A stretch of DNA of 20,554 nt from an uncultured Clostridia bacterium (GTDB lineage: Bacteria > Bacillota_A > Clostridia > Christensenellales > UBA1242): assembly GCA_947629895.1 (NCBI GenBank), contig CANRFP010000017.1:1-20554 (forward strand), given 5' to 3'. This document shows, one piece after another, positions 6,482-13,468 of this stretch. Position 1 is the first letter of the stretch, and the number at the start of each line of letters is the position of its first letter. The position numbers and the translations under genes are program-made. The notes under the pieces were generated by a model. It made no database searches, had not been told where the DNA came from, and worked only from the letters and a program-made list of their open reading frames with translations.

Positions 6482-8500
6482 ATGAGCGATAAATCTAAAA
6501 AGTCCTCTAAAAAAGGCTTGATTATTTGTTTAATTATTTTCACCATTTTGGGCTATGCGGGTGGCGTTGCTATATACTATTTTATGCACACCGCTGAGGG
6601 CGTTCAAATTGTTGAATGTTTAACGAAGGATTATGCTTTTGTTGGGGCTGGTGCGGGGCTTATTCTTGGCATATTGGGATATGCATTCACAAGGCCCAAA
6701 AAGATGAGAACTGCAACAAATCCAAAAACAACGGGAAAAACATCAGATGGCACAGAAATGGATTTGGCATACAATTCAGAATGGCTTCATCCAAACGACA
6801 TTAAAAACAAATTTGGGCTTATCACAACAACATGGTCGCAACTTCCATCCCTTAAAAACACGGGGGTTGTTTTCAGAAACACCATTGAGGGCAGCAAATA
6901 TCAAATTGCCATGAAGGATGAATATCACTGCCTTATAATAGGAACAACGGCATCTGGTAAAACATCTTTGGTGCTTGTGCCAAGCATAAGAATTTATGCT
7001 CACTCTGGCGAAAAGCCATGCATGGTTATTTCCGACCCTAAGGGCGAACTTTACACAATGACAAGCAAAATTTGTGAGGATGAGGGCTATCGCGTTATGA
7101 CGCTAGACCTCCGTGACCCATTCTCTTCCACGAGATGGAACCCTATGGACCACGCTTTTGATTTGTATCACAAAGGGAAAAACTGCTCCAAAAACATCAA
7201 AAAGTGCGTTGACGGAACAAGACCAAAACAGGCGGGTTATCAAGAAATTCCCGGCGAAACTTATGGAAAAGAGTGGTTTGGTTTTGAGGGCGTGGCATAT
7301 CCTAATGAGGACCAACTTCGCGTTGCGGTTAAGAGTGCTGAGCAAGTTTATTGCGATTTAGCGCAAAACGAACTTCGTGAAATTTGCAACACAATCGCTC
7401 CAAAATCGCCAAAGGCATCCGACCCAACTTGGGAAGAGGGCGCGCAGGACTATTTGTATGGCGTTTCACTTGCCATGCTTGAAGATAGTTTAAATCCAGA
7501 ACTTGGAATGACGAGAGAAAAGTTTAATTTCTACAACTTATATAAAATTGCAACTTATCGAGACCCAGATGCGGAAGCGCCTTTTGAAACGGTTAGAAAA
7601 TATTTGTTGCAGGGGCGTGATGAAGCAACGTCAAATGTTCCAAATTTGACTTCTGCCGTTATCAACAACGCGCCAAACACAACAAAATCTTATATCGGCG
7701 TTTTGAATGGTAAAATTTCATTCATGAACGACATTGGTATTTCTTATTTAACCTCGCAAAGCGACATTAATTTTGACGATTTCACAAGCAAGCCAACAGT
7801 GTTCTATTTGATTATTCCAGATGACCGTGAAGAGCGTCACAATTTGGCAATTTTGTGTTTGTCGCAACTATATAAAAGGCTTGTTGACAAGGCCAACAGT
7901 TATCACAGCAAAAAACTGCCACAACACGTATACTTCATTTTGGAAGAGTTTGGTAACTTGCCACCAATTCCAAAGTTCGACAGCATGATAACCGTTTCTC
8001 GTGGACGTAACATTTTGTATGAAATGGCAGTTCAGTCATACACACAGCTTGAAACAAAATATGGGCAAGATGCCGCCAAAACCATTCGCGGAAACTGCAA
8101 CGCCCAAATTTATATTGGAACAGATGACCAGCCAACGCAAGATGCATTCTCAAAAATGTGCGGTGAAGTTCAACTTATTCATGAGGAAACAAACGTTTCA
8201 AAAAACACAAGGAACACAGACGACATCAACAAAACAACCAATGTTCAAAGAACAACAAGAGCGCTTATCACACCTTACGAGCTTGGACAACTTGAATTTG
8301 GTGAAGTTATTGTTAAATTGTTCCGTTACAACCCAATGCGTTTGAGATTAACTCGTTGGGACCAAGTGCCATTCTTCTACAAAAAAGACGCTGTGAGACA
8401 AGTTGGAATTATGAAGAGTTTGGACACGCAAAAAGTTTATTATGACATTAAAATGAGAAACAGCAAGGTGATTAAGAACACAAGCCCATTTGACTTCTAG
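6482..8500 (+). CDS. VirD4/TraG-type coupling ATPase (orphan)
   Basis: 672 residues, normal length for a type IV coupling protein. Two N-terminal membrane segments (about 12-34 and 52-68) are followed by a P-loop, GTTASGKTS (154-162), the family motif SDPKGELY shortly after, and a Walker B strand VYFILEEFG (about 483-491) continuing NLPPIPKFDSM. The ITVSRGRNI segment and the all-helical insert (about 235-330) also fit VirD4/TraG. Such proteins form a membrane hexamer that feeds relaxase-DNA or effector proteins to a type IV secretion channel. No relaxase, VirB or other transfer gene is near, so it is either a remnant, a partner of a distant system, or has a role of its own. The frame is intact and has its own promoter, which argues for use. 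Confidence 0.88.
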   Translation: MSDKSKKSSKKGLIICLIIFTILGYAGGVAIYYFMHTAEGVQIVECLTKDYAFVGAGAGLILGILGYAFTRPKKMRTATNPKTTGKTSDGTEMDLAYNSEWLHPNDIKNKFGLITTTWSQLPSLKNTGVVFRNTIEGSKYQIAMKDEYHCLIIGTTASGKTSLVLVPSIRIYAHSGEKPCMVISDPKGELYTMTSKICEDEGYRVMTLDLRDPFSSTRWNPMDHAFDLYHKGKNCSKNIKKCVDGTRPKQAGYQEIPGETYGKEWFGFEGVAYPNEDQLRVAVKSAEQVYCDLAQNELREICNTIAPKSPKASDPTWEEGAQDYLYGVSLAMLEDSLNPELGMTREKFNFYNLYKIATYRDPDAEAPFETVRKYLLQGRDEATSNVPNLTSAVINNAPNTTKSYIGVLNGKISFMNDIGISYLTSQSDINFDDFTSKPTVFYLIIPDDREERHNLAILCLSQLYKRLVDKANSYHSKKLPQHVYFILEEFGNLPPIPKFDSMITVSRGRNILYEMAVQSYTQLETKYGQDAAKTIRGNCNAQIYIGTDDQPTQDAFSKMCGEVQLIHEETNVSKNTRNTDDINKTTNVQRTTRALITPYELGQLEFGEVIVKLFRYNPMRLRLTRWDQVPFFYKKDAVRQVGIMKSLDTQKVYYDIKMRNSKVIKNTSPFDF

Positions 8501-8612
8501 GCGAAAACTGCGCTGAGGGCTCGTTTTGTCGCAAGCGACAAAAGCATCGCTTTGAGGCTTGTTTTCGCCTCCCTTTGCGCCGAATGAAAACCGCGCTACG
8601 CTGGCGGTTTTG
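8499..8612. repeat. Cluster of three GC-rich hairpins
   Basis: AGGCGAAAAC (8499-8508) pairs with GTTTTCGCCT (8561-8570). Inside it TTTTGTCGC (8524-8532) pairs with GCGACAAAA (8535-8543). Just after, AAAACCGC (8587-8594) pairs with GCGGTTTT (8604-8611). The outer stem includes the last base of the VirD4-like stop codon. None has a following T run. The two halves also look like imperfect direct copies (CGCTGAGGGCTCGTTTT, then CGCTTTGAGGCTTGTTTT), as in REP- or MITE-like intergenic repeats. Confidence 0.55.
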
Positions 8613-8738
8613 CGCAATCGCTCTTGCGAAGTGGGGCGCTGGGACTTGCGAAAGAGAAACCTTCGAAGGCAAATGGATGAACTCCTTCAGTAAGTTTTGG
8701 ATGACAGTAAAAAGCGAGATGGCAATAAGACAATTTAG

Positions 8739-8762
8739 AAAATAGCAGAAATGCTATTTTTT
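8739..8762 (+). terminator. Rho-independent terminator with GAAA loop
   Basis: AAAATAGCA (8739-8747), GAAA tetraloop, TGCTATTTT (8752-8760), then further T. It is well placed to end the VirD4-like transcript, leaving a structured 3' tail of about 240 bases. Confidence 0.8.
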
Positions 8763-8786
8763 CTTATATCATAATAATTGATTTTC

Positions 8787-8828
8787 TTTTGCCTACTTTT
8801 CTTTTTTCCAAAAGAAAAGTGGGCAAAA
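8787..8828. repeat. Long 19-bp hairpin
   Basis: TTTTGCCTACTTTTCTTTT (8787-8805) pairs with the complementary arm at 8810-8828 across a 4-base loop, with one G-U pair and no mismatch. Palindromes of this kind (pyrimidine-rich ACTTTTCTTTT arms) are often multi-copy intergenic repeats. It lies 26 bases before the next ORF and could act as a terminator in either direction. Confidence 0.75.
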
Positions 8829-8854
8829 AGGAATATAGATTCATATAAAAACAT

Positions 8855-9313
8855 ATGGAAAAGTTTTATGATGATGAAATGTTGCCAGATGATTTCGAAC
8901 AAATCGCGAAAGCCTATTCAAAATCTTTAAAGGACAGAGGTTTTGTTTTTGTGAGATTGCACGAGGAAGAGTTTAATTTGCTTTTGGATGAAATTTTTGT
9001 GATTTTGGCAAAGATGAAAGCAAGTTTAATAAAAATGGAAAAAGTGCTTGATTCCAAAAAACTGCAAGAAATTCTTGAAAAAAGTGAAAAAAACTTATCA
9101 AAAACGTTTAATTGTTCAAAAAAATATCAATTTGAGTGCTTGGAAGAGCCAAACAAAGCGTTCTTAGGGCTTGTTTCTCTTGAAAATTTGCTGTTATTAA
9201 AACTTTTGCTTTTGGCAGTTAAAAGTGAAAAACTTGAAGTTTGCAATGACATTTCCACGTCCATCGCCAGCGTGTTTGCCGAAAGTTTTTCATCTAATTT
9301 TAAAATAAAATAA
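8855..9313 (+). CDS. Hypothetical protein, 152 residues
   Basis: A mostly helical, Lys/Glu/Leu-rich protein with no signal peptide. A hydrophobic helix with a Leu run (LLLLKLLLLA, about 112-121) may be buried or membrane-associated. I recognise no family. The ATG at 8855 has no clear ribosome site: the nearest AGGA is about 22 bases upstream, and a second in-frame ATG at 8879 is no better. The stop is one base from the stop of the converging DUF4186 gene. Length and codon use fit a real gene, but this is moderately sure only. Confidence 0.5.
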   Translation: MEKFYDDEMLPDDFEQIAKAYSKSLKDRGFVFVRLHEEEFNLLLDEIFVILAKMKASLIKMEKVLDSKKLQEILEKSEKNLSKTFNCSKKYQFECLEEPNKAFLGLVSLENLLLLKLLLLAVKSEKLEVCNDISTSIASVFAESFSSNFKIK

Positions 9314-9314
9314 T

Positions 9315-9665
9315 TTACTTGTCGGCAAGATTTTCCTCAATCCAAGCCATTATCAAATCCACAACAAAATCAATTTCCTCTTGTGAAAGCGGTTTGTTTT
9401 TTTTAATTTTCCACCACTTGCAGAGGCAATTTCTGCAACAAGTTGCTGTGGCGTGCTGAGCAACAAAAACAGGATGTCCGCGCATTGGCGTTTGTTTTCC
9501 GTCATTGTGCGGCTCTTTTGGGGCGAGACGAGTTTTGATAAAATCTTCGGCGTGCGAACGAATTACATCCAATCCCTTTGTTTTGATGTAATTTTTATCT
9601 TTTTCTGTTAATTTAAACTTGGCGCGGAAATCCGATTTTTTCAATTTTTCAAGATAGTAATTCAT
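9315..9665 (-). CDS. DUF4186 family protein
   Basis: 116 residues, the usual size. The body matches DUF4186: GLDVIRSHAEDFI (31-43), RLAPKEPHNDGKQTPMRG (46-63), HPVFVAQHATATCCRNC (64-80), then a helical tail. Conserved Cys76, Cys77, Cys80 and Cys82 together with His38, His64 and His71 suggest a metal or redox site. The family's role is unknown. The start is ATG 9665 (MNYYLEKLKK); the longer frame upstream runs into the promoter. Only 7 bases separate the -10 box from this ATG, so the mRNA is predicted to be leaderless. It is divergent from rdgB. Confidence 0.85.
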   Translation of the reverse strand: MNYYLEKLKKSDFRAKFKLTEKDKNYIKTKGLDVIRSHAEDFIKTRLAPKEPHNDGKQTPMRGHPVFVAQHATATCCRNCLCKWWKIKKNKPLSQEEIDFVVDLIMAWIEENLADK

Positions 9666-9672
9666 ATGACTT

Positions 9673-9701
9673 ATTTTAGCATATTTGCAAATTGTTGACA
9701 A
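9673..9701 (-). promoter_or_regulatory. Promoter of the DUF4186 gene
   Basis: On the minus strand TTGTCA (9696-9701), 17-base spacer, TAAAAT (9673-9678). Its -35 box overlaps the rdgB -35 box on the other strand by five bases. Confidence 0.75.
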
Positions 9702-9724
9702 GCAAGAGAGATAAAAGTTATAAT
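9695..9724 (+). promoter_or_regulatory. Promoter of rdgB
   Basis: TTGACA (9695-9700), 18-base spacer, TATAAT (9719-9724). An ATG at 9723 overlaps the -10 box and so cannot be the start codon. Confidence 0.8.
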
Positions 9725-9740
9725 GAAAAAAGAGGTGAAT

Positions 9741-10331
9741 ATGCAAGAAAAAATTGTGTTGGCTTCAAACAACAGCCATAAAATTGCAGAGTTTAAAAAG
9801 ATGTTTCCAAACCAAAATATTTTGCCGATGAGTGAAGTTGGCTTCACAGAAGAGATTGAGGAAAACGGAACAACATTTTTGGAAAATTCGCTTATCAAAG
9901 CGCGCGCCGTGGCAGAATTTTTAAAGAAACAAGGAATTGTTGCTTCGGTTGTTGCTGATGACAGCGGTTTGTGTGTTGATGCCCTTGACGGAAGGCCGGG
10001 CGTTTACAGTGCCAGATATGCAAAAGAACACGATGACAAAGCAAACAGAAAAAAGTTGTTGCAGGAAATGAAGGGCAAGAAAAATCGTTCTGCCCATTAT
10101 GTTTGTGTTATTGTTAAACTTTTCCCAGACGGAAGGTGTGTTCACGTGGAAGGAAAAACTTATGGGCGCATTCTTGAAAAAGAATTGGGCGAAAATGGTT
10201 TTGGCTTTGACCCACTATTTTATTCCAACGATTTAAAGAAAACTTTTGCTCAAGCAACAAGTGATGAAAAGAACAGTGTTTCTCATCGAGGAAGGGCGAT
10301 TGAAGCCTTGAAAAATTTAAAAGAAAAATAA
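9741..10331 (+). CDS. rdgB: RdgB/HAM1 inosine/xanthosine triphosphate pyrophosphatase
   Basis: 196 residues, standard length. It hydrolyses dITP, ITP and XTP to the monophosphates and PPi, keeping deaminated purines out of nucleic acids. All family motifs are present: SNNSHKIAEF (9-18), ENGTTFLENSLIKA (41-54), the metal-binding ADDSGL (72-77) with GRPGVYSARYA after it, GFGFDPLF (153-160), and SHRGRA (181-186) preceded by DEKN. The ATG at 9741 is preceded by AGAGGTGA at 9731-9738. Cytosolic and monocistronic; an A/T-stem terminator follows. Confidence 0.97.
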   Translation: MQEKIVLASNNSHKIAEFKKMFPNQNILPMSEVGFTEEIEENGTTFLENSLIKARAVAEFLKKQGIVASVVADDSGLCVDALDGRPGVYSARYAKEHDDKANRKKLLQEMKGKKNRSAHYVCVIVKLFPDGRCVHVEGKTYGRILEKELGENGFGFDPLFYSNDLKKTFAQATSDEKNSVSHRGRAIEALKNLKEK

Positions 10332-10370
10332 TTAAAAATTAACAAAAAAACAAGAAAAACCTAAAAAATG

Positions 10371-10410
10371 CAAAAAAAACGAGATTTTTTGTGTTTTTTT
10401 TGTTGTTTTT
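10371..10410 (+). terminator. A/T-stem terminator after rdgB
   Basis: CAAAAAAAAC (10371-10380) pairs exactly with GTTTTTTTTG (10393-10402) over a 12-base loop, then TTGTTTTT. The stem has only two G-C pairs, so strength is uncertain. Confidence 0.45.
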
Positions 10411-10422
10411 CAAAATTTTATG

Positions 10423-10450
10423 TTGACAAACCAACTTTGTGTGCTAAAAT
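10423..10450 (+). promoter_or_regulatory. Promoter of the Nudix-like gene
   Basis: TTGACA (10423-10428), 16-base spacer, TAAAAT (10445-10450), then AGAGGG (10457-10462) six bases before ATG 10469. Confidence 0.7.
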
Positions 10451-10468
10451 TTATTTAGAGGGTTGGAT

Positions 10469-10966
10469 ATGGAAATTAAAAGAAATGTTTTGGTTTTGAT
10501 TGTGGTTGACAACAAAGTTTTGTTGTGTAAAAGAAAAGACGGGCAATATTGGGGCGGCTTGCTTGCAGATATTTCATTTTACAATTCGCCAGATATGGTT
10601 CGGGATACGCAAAAATATATACAAGAAAAATTTGGGATATTGCCAAAAGAACTAACAGAAAGAGGACTTGTCACCAAAAAGATTTTTGATGGCGAAAAAG
10701 AACCAAATTGCGAGATTTCGCAAGTTTTTGTGGCGGAAAATTTTGCGGGGCAACCAAAAAATGATGAATATGAATTTGAATGGGTTGGCAATTATAAGCT
10801 TATGACAAAATCGCTTGAAGGCGGCGATTATTATTGGCTTGGGCCAGTTGTTCGCGGCACAAACATGCGCGTGTGGATGAGCTATGATAAATCAAACAAT
10901 CTTTTAACTTATAATAGCGAGCCGCCAGTCATTGATTTTTCGCTTAAAGACGTCGGCAAAAACTGA
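10469..10966 (+). CDS. Nudix-fold protein with degenerate catalytic box
   Basis: 165 residues. The first strands read RNVLVLIVVDNKVLLCKRKD (5-24), as in MutT-like Nudix hydrolases, followed by QYWGGLLADISF where the family has W.GGK. The Nudix box should be Gx5Ex7REUxEExGU. Here the helix is KYIQEKFGI (49-57), so the RE pair is KY and the EE pair is EK; only one catalytic Glu remains. The C-terminal half (SQVFVAENF; WVGNYKLM) keeps the fold-like strands. Pyrophosphohydrolase activity is probably lost or changed, so it may bind a nucleotide or act as a regulator. The start is ATG 10469, chosen by spacing from AGAGGG. Confidence 0.65.
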   Translation: MEIKRNVLVLIVVDNKVLLCKRKDGQYWGGLLADISFYNSPDMVRDTQKYIQEKFGILPKELTERGLVTKKIFDGEKEPNCEISQVFVAENFAGQPKNDEYEFEWVGNYKLMTKSLEGGDYYWLGPVVRGTNMRVWMSYDKSNNLLTYNSEPPVIDFSLKDVGKN

Positions 10967-10990
10967 TTTTGGTTTATTTTTGAATTTGTT

Positions 10991-11018
10991 TTGTAAGATT
11001 TTATTTTTGTGTTAAAAT
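10991..11018 (+). promoter_or_regulatory. Promoter of the lipoprotein gene
   Basis: TTGTAA (10991-10996), 16-base spacer, TAAAAT (11013-11018). AAGGGAGAG (11025-11033) is the ribosome site for ATG 11037. Confidence 0.55.
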
Positions 11019-11036
11019 AAAAACAAGGGAGAGCGG

Positions 11037-13040
11037 ATGAAAAAATTTTTTGCACTCATCTTGTTTGCTTGTATGGCACTGTTTTCTGGGGTCATACTTT
11101 CTTCTTGTGGTGAAAACAATGGCCAAAGAACTGTTGTTATATCAGACAACAGTGGGCTGTGTGATATTAGAGTGAAAAGTATAAAAAACGGCTTGGAATC
11201 AGACCTTTATGGCAGCAGGGGAGTGTTCACTGTTGCCAATCATTCAAATTTGAAAGTGGAAATCAGTGCGGGCGATTTTGGCGTGGACTTTTCTGAGCTT
11301 GAAGTGGTTGTTAACGGAAAAACTTTGAAGGAAGGCGTTGATTTATTTGACACCAACAGACAGCATAACAAATACAGCCCTATTCCAGAAGTTGGCAATT
11401 TGTATTATGGATACTTTTCAATCCCTTACATAGAAAACGATGTTACAGTAAGATTGTTGAACGTGAAAAAAGTTGTAACCACGTTTGCCTTTGAGGCTGC
11501 AGACTATGAAAATTTAGAGCAATGTGAAACGAAACTGCAACAAACACAAATCGATGTTTCGGCAACGGAAGAAAGGGAATTTGTTTCGTTGTATGATTTT
11601 GTAACGGGAGGAAACAACACTCTCACAAGAGAATTTGATTTGGAGGCAGAGCCAGAATTTAACACTTACAGAACTTTCCACTTGAAGTTTGATGGAATTG
11701 CGCCATTTGCTTTCAACTATGGCTGTCCTTTCACCTTGGTGAGCGGCGAGGAAGAGATTGAACTTAATTTAAACGACAACTTTTTAAAGCGCGGCGATGA
11801 ATATATTTTGGACTTAGGCTCAAAGAATGTTGGGGAGAAGGCAGCTTACACAGTTAAAGTTGATTTTTCCAAAGTTGATTATAAAGTGTTTGATATAAAT
11901 CTGCCACAAGACAATCAAACCTTTACAATCACCTCTTCGGCGAGCACAGTCACAATGGAAAATTCCCATGAATGCATTTTTGATGTAACTAAAAATATGA
12001 CCGAGCCGGTTGACGGAGTTGTTGTGAATTATGACAACATGCAAATTTTGGCAAACGGAACGCCACTTGTTGAGAAAGAGGGGCATTATGTTTTTCCTGA
12101 GGAATTGAAAACTCCAAACCAAGCTGAAAATTCACAAGATTGGTTTGATATATCTGTGACAGGCATAACCTACACAAAAAATGAAGAGGTGTTGGAGCCA
12201 ATTGTTCTCAAGTCAGATTTCAGCGACAAGGCTTTAACGCAAACATCAATGTTGGCACAATTTTTCGGAGTTGATGCTGATGGGAAGAACCAAAAAGTTT
12301 TTGGCGTGAATGAAGAAGGAGCTCCAATTGCACTTGAAGGGCAGGCGTGTGTGCTTTCGTGGGATTATATGTTTGACTTGGACGTAAACAAATATAGAAC
12401 ATATATGGACTTAAAAGATGTTACGATTATGTTGAAAAAGGATGAAGAGCTTGAAGTGCCTTTGTTCAATTTAAAAGACATTTTGCCAGAGGACCTCTCT
12501 TCACTTCAAGACAATGTTTTTACAAAAACAATTCAGGCGCCAACAGAACTTGAAACTGTGGAAACAAGAGAATATATTTTAAGGGCAAAATATAACACAC
12601 AAACTGGCATTTTTGACCATTTTGATTTGCAATTTTCTTGCCATAGTGATGCAAACGAATTTGAATTTGTGGTAACGGAATATGAAAAAAATATTGATGT
12701 TTCTTCCCAGATAAACGATGGGCAAATAAATGTAAGATGCGCACTTTTCAATCAAGAGGGAGAAATGATAAGCGAAAATTGGCGTGATTTAACTGATGAA
12801 GCAATAACGTTTGCTGTTAAAGCAAATCAAATTGTTGCTTTTGAAGTTACAACGAATCAAAACAATTTCATTAAAGCCTCCGATTTTATTGTTGAGGACG
12901 AAATTTTGGGAATGAAATATAGAGACGGAGAAGATTTTGAGGTTGACGGCGGTAAGAGAGGATTTATAATTGAGTTTATTATTTCAAATATATATCTTAA
13001 TTCAAATGCCCCTCTCGTGCTTATAAGAAAAACGGTGTAG
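11037..13040 (+). CDS. Large secreted lipoprotein of unknown function
   Basis: 667 residues. A type II signal peptide is clear: MKKFF, a hydrophobic core, and lipobox L21-S22-S23-C24, so the protein should be lipidated at Cys24 and anchored on the outer face of the membrane. The rest is Asp/Glu-rich, predicted mainly beta, with many alternating strand patterns, no further membrane segment and no cell-wall anchor. No enzyme motif or named domain is visible. It resembles the large species-specific surface lipoproteins of gut clostridia in composition only. A strong terminator follows, then the tRNA-Ala attachment site. Confidence 0.8.
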   Translation: MKKFFALILFACMALFSGVILSSCGENNGQRTVVISDNSGLCDIRVKSIKNGLESDLYGSRGVFTVANHSNLKVEISAGDFGVDFSELEVVVNGKTLKEGVDLFDTNRQHNKYSPIPEVGNLYYGYFSIPYIENDVTVRLLNVKKVVTTFAFEAADYENLEQCETKLQQTQIDVSATEEREFVSLYDFVTGGNNTLTREFDLEAEPEFNTYRTFHLKFDGIAPFAFNYGCPFTLVSGEEEIELNLNDNFLKRGDEYILDLGSKNVGEKAAYTVKVDFSKVDYKVFDINLPQDNQTFTITSSASTVTMENSHECIFDVTKNMTEPVDGVVVNYDNMQILANGTPLVEKEGHYVFPEELKTPNQAENSQDWFDISVTGITYTKNEEVLEPIVLKSDFSDKALTQTSMLAQFFGVDADGKNQKVFGVNEEGAPIALEGQACVLSWDYMFDLDVNKYRTYMDLKDVTIMLKKDEELEVPLFNLKDILPEDLSSLQDNVFTKTIQAPTELETVETREYILRAKYNTQTGIFDHFDLQFSCHSDANEFEFVVTEYEKNIDVSSQINDGQINVRCALFNQEGEMISENWRDLTDEAITFAVKANQIVAFEVTTNQNNFIKASDFIVEDEILGMKYRDGEDFEVDGGKRGFIIEFIISNIYLNSNAPLVLIRKTV

Positions 13041-13111
13041 TGCAAAAACAGTGACTAAATTTTGCAGCATTTGCATTCTTACTTTGACCAGAATATTGTT
13101 ACAAAATTTTC

Positions 13112-13146
13112 AAAAAAACACAACAAATTGTATGTTGTGTTTTTTT
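13112..13146 (+). terminator. Terminator of the lipoprotein gene
   Basis: AAACACAACA pairs with TGTTGTGTTT over a 7-base loop (arms 13116-13125 and 13133-13142), followed by a T run. A diverged copy of this hairpin lies beside the other attachment site at 19050-19081. Confidence 0.85.
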
Positions 13147-13151
13147 ATTAT

Positions 13152-13199
13152 TATTGGTGGAGATGAGCGGGTTCGAACCGCTGACCCTCTGCTTGCAAG
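13152..13199. repeat. attL core: 48-bp direct repeat of the tRNA-Ala 3' part
   Basis: The 48 bases are identical to 19090-19137. They cover the tRNA-Ala from the start of the anticodon loop to its CCA end plus three bases beyond. The upstream half of the tRNA is absent here, so this copy is not a working tRNA. Identity ends exactly at the edge of the anticodon loop, the usual crossover region of tyrosine integrases that use tRNA genes. Confidence 0.95.
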
Positions 13200-13226
13200 T
13201 GACTTGTGGTCAAACGCTACAAGTCA
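13200..13226. repeat. Inverted repeat next to attL core
   Basis: TGACTTGT (13200-13207) and ACAAGTCA (13219-13226) form a perfect 8-bp inverted repeat directly next to the core. In the circular form it would flank the crossover site, so a binding site for integrase or a directionality factor is plausible. Confidence 0.6.
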
Positions 13227-13250
13227 ATAAAATATGAACAAGTAGGTTTT

Positions 13251-13276
13251 TTTGACGATAACTTTGACGATAATTT
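13251..13276 (+). repeat. Left integrase arm-type site (two direct repeats)
   Basis: TTTGACGATAA occurs at 13251 and 13263, a 12-bp period. The 26-bp block matches 18986-19011 at 25 positions in the same orientation. It lies 51 bases inside the attL core and ends at the stop codon of the ribbon-helix-helix gene. Confidence 0.75.
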
Positions 13277-13431
13277 TATTCACCTTTGGTTTTTTCTTTC
13301 AACACTTTGTCGCAAAGCATATTTATTGCACTACGAATAAGCCAACTTTTATTTACTCTGTATTTGGCTGCCAAAGTGTTTAGTTTATTTTCATCTTTCT
13401 CGCTTATTTTAAATGACATCACCTTCATCAT
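13276..13431 (-). CDS. Small ribbon-helix-helix DNA-binding protein (51 residues)
   Basis: The frame reads MMKVMSFKISEKDENKLN, then TLAAKYRVNKSWLIRSAINM and LCDKVLKEKTKGE. A short strand (VMSFKIS) followed by helix, turn (RVN) and helix (SWLIRSAINMLCDKV) is the CopG/Arc-type ribbon-helix-helix pattern. AAGGAG (13441-13446) sits 9 bases before ATG 13431. Upstream are three GTAATA boxes with a 10-bp period, the spacing used by tandemly bound dimers of this fold, so autoregulation is likely. Its place at the element end beside an arm site suggests a directionality factor (Xis), copy-control or operon regulator. The fold is fairly sure, the role is inferred. Confidence 0.7.
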   Translation of the reverse strand: MMKVMSFKISEKDENKLNTLAAKYRVNKSWLIRSAINMLCDKVLKEKTKGE

Positions 13432-13468
13432 AAAATCCGTCTCCTTATTTATTAAATAATATCTAAAA

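Larger units (their letters stand above)
8501..8854. other. Gene-free interval between VirD4-like gene and next ORF
   Basis: 354 bases without a supported gene. It holds the hairpin cluster at 8499-8612, a GC-rich stretch to about 8700 with no readable protein, a terminator at 8739-8762 and a long AT-rich hairpin at 8787-8828. Open frames on the minus strand here are Arg/Ser-rich and not gene-like. Confidence 0.7.

Noticed and set aside
6078..6485. Long plus-strand frames across the tRNA-Arg region.
   Set aside because: They read through the complement of the tRNA and GC-rich hairpins and have no ribosome site.
13152..13199. A second tRNA-Ala gene.
   Set aside because: Only the 3' part from the anticodon loop is present; the sequence diverges from the tRNA at 13200, so it is an attachment-site remnant.
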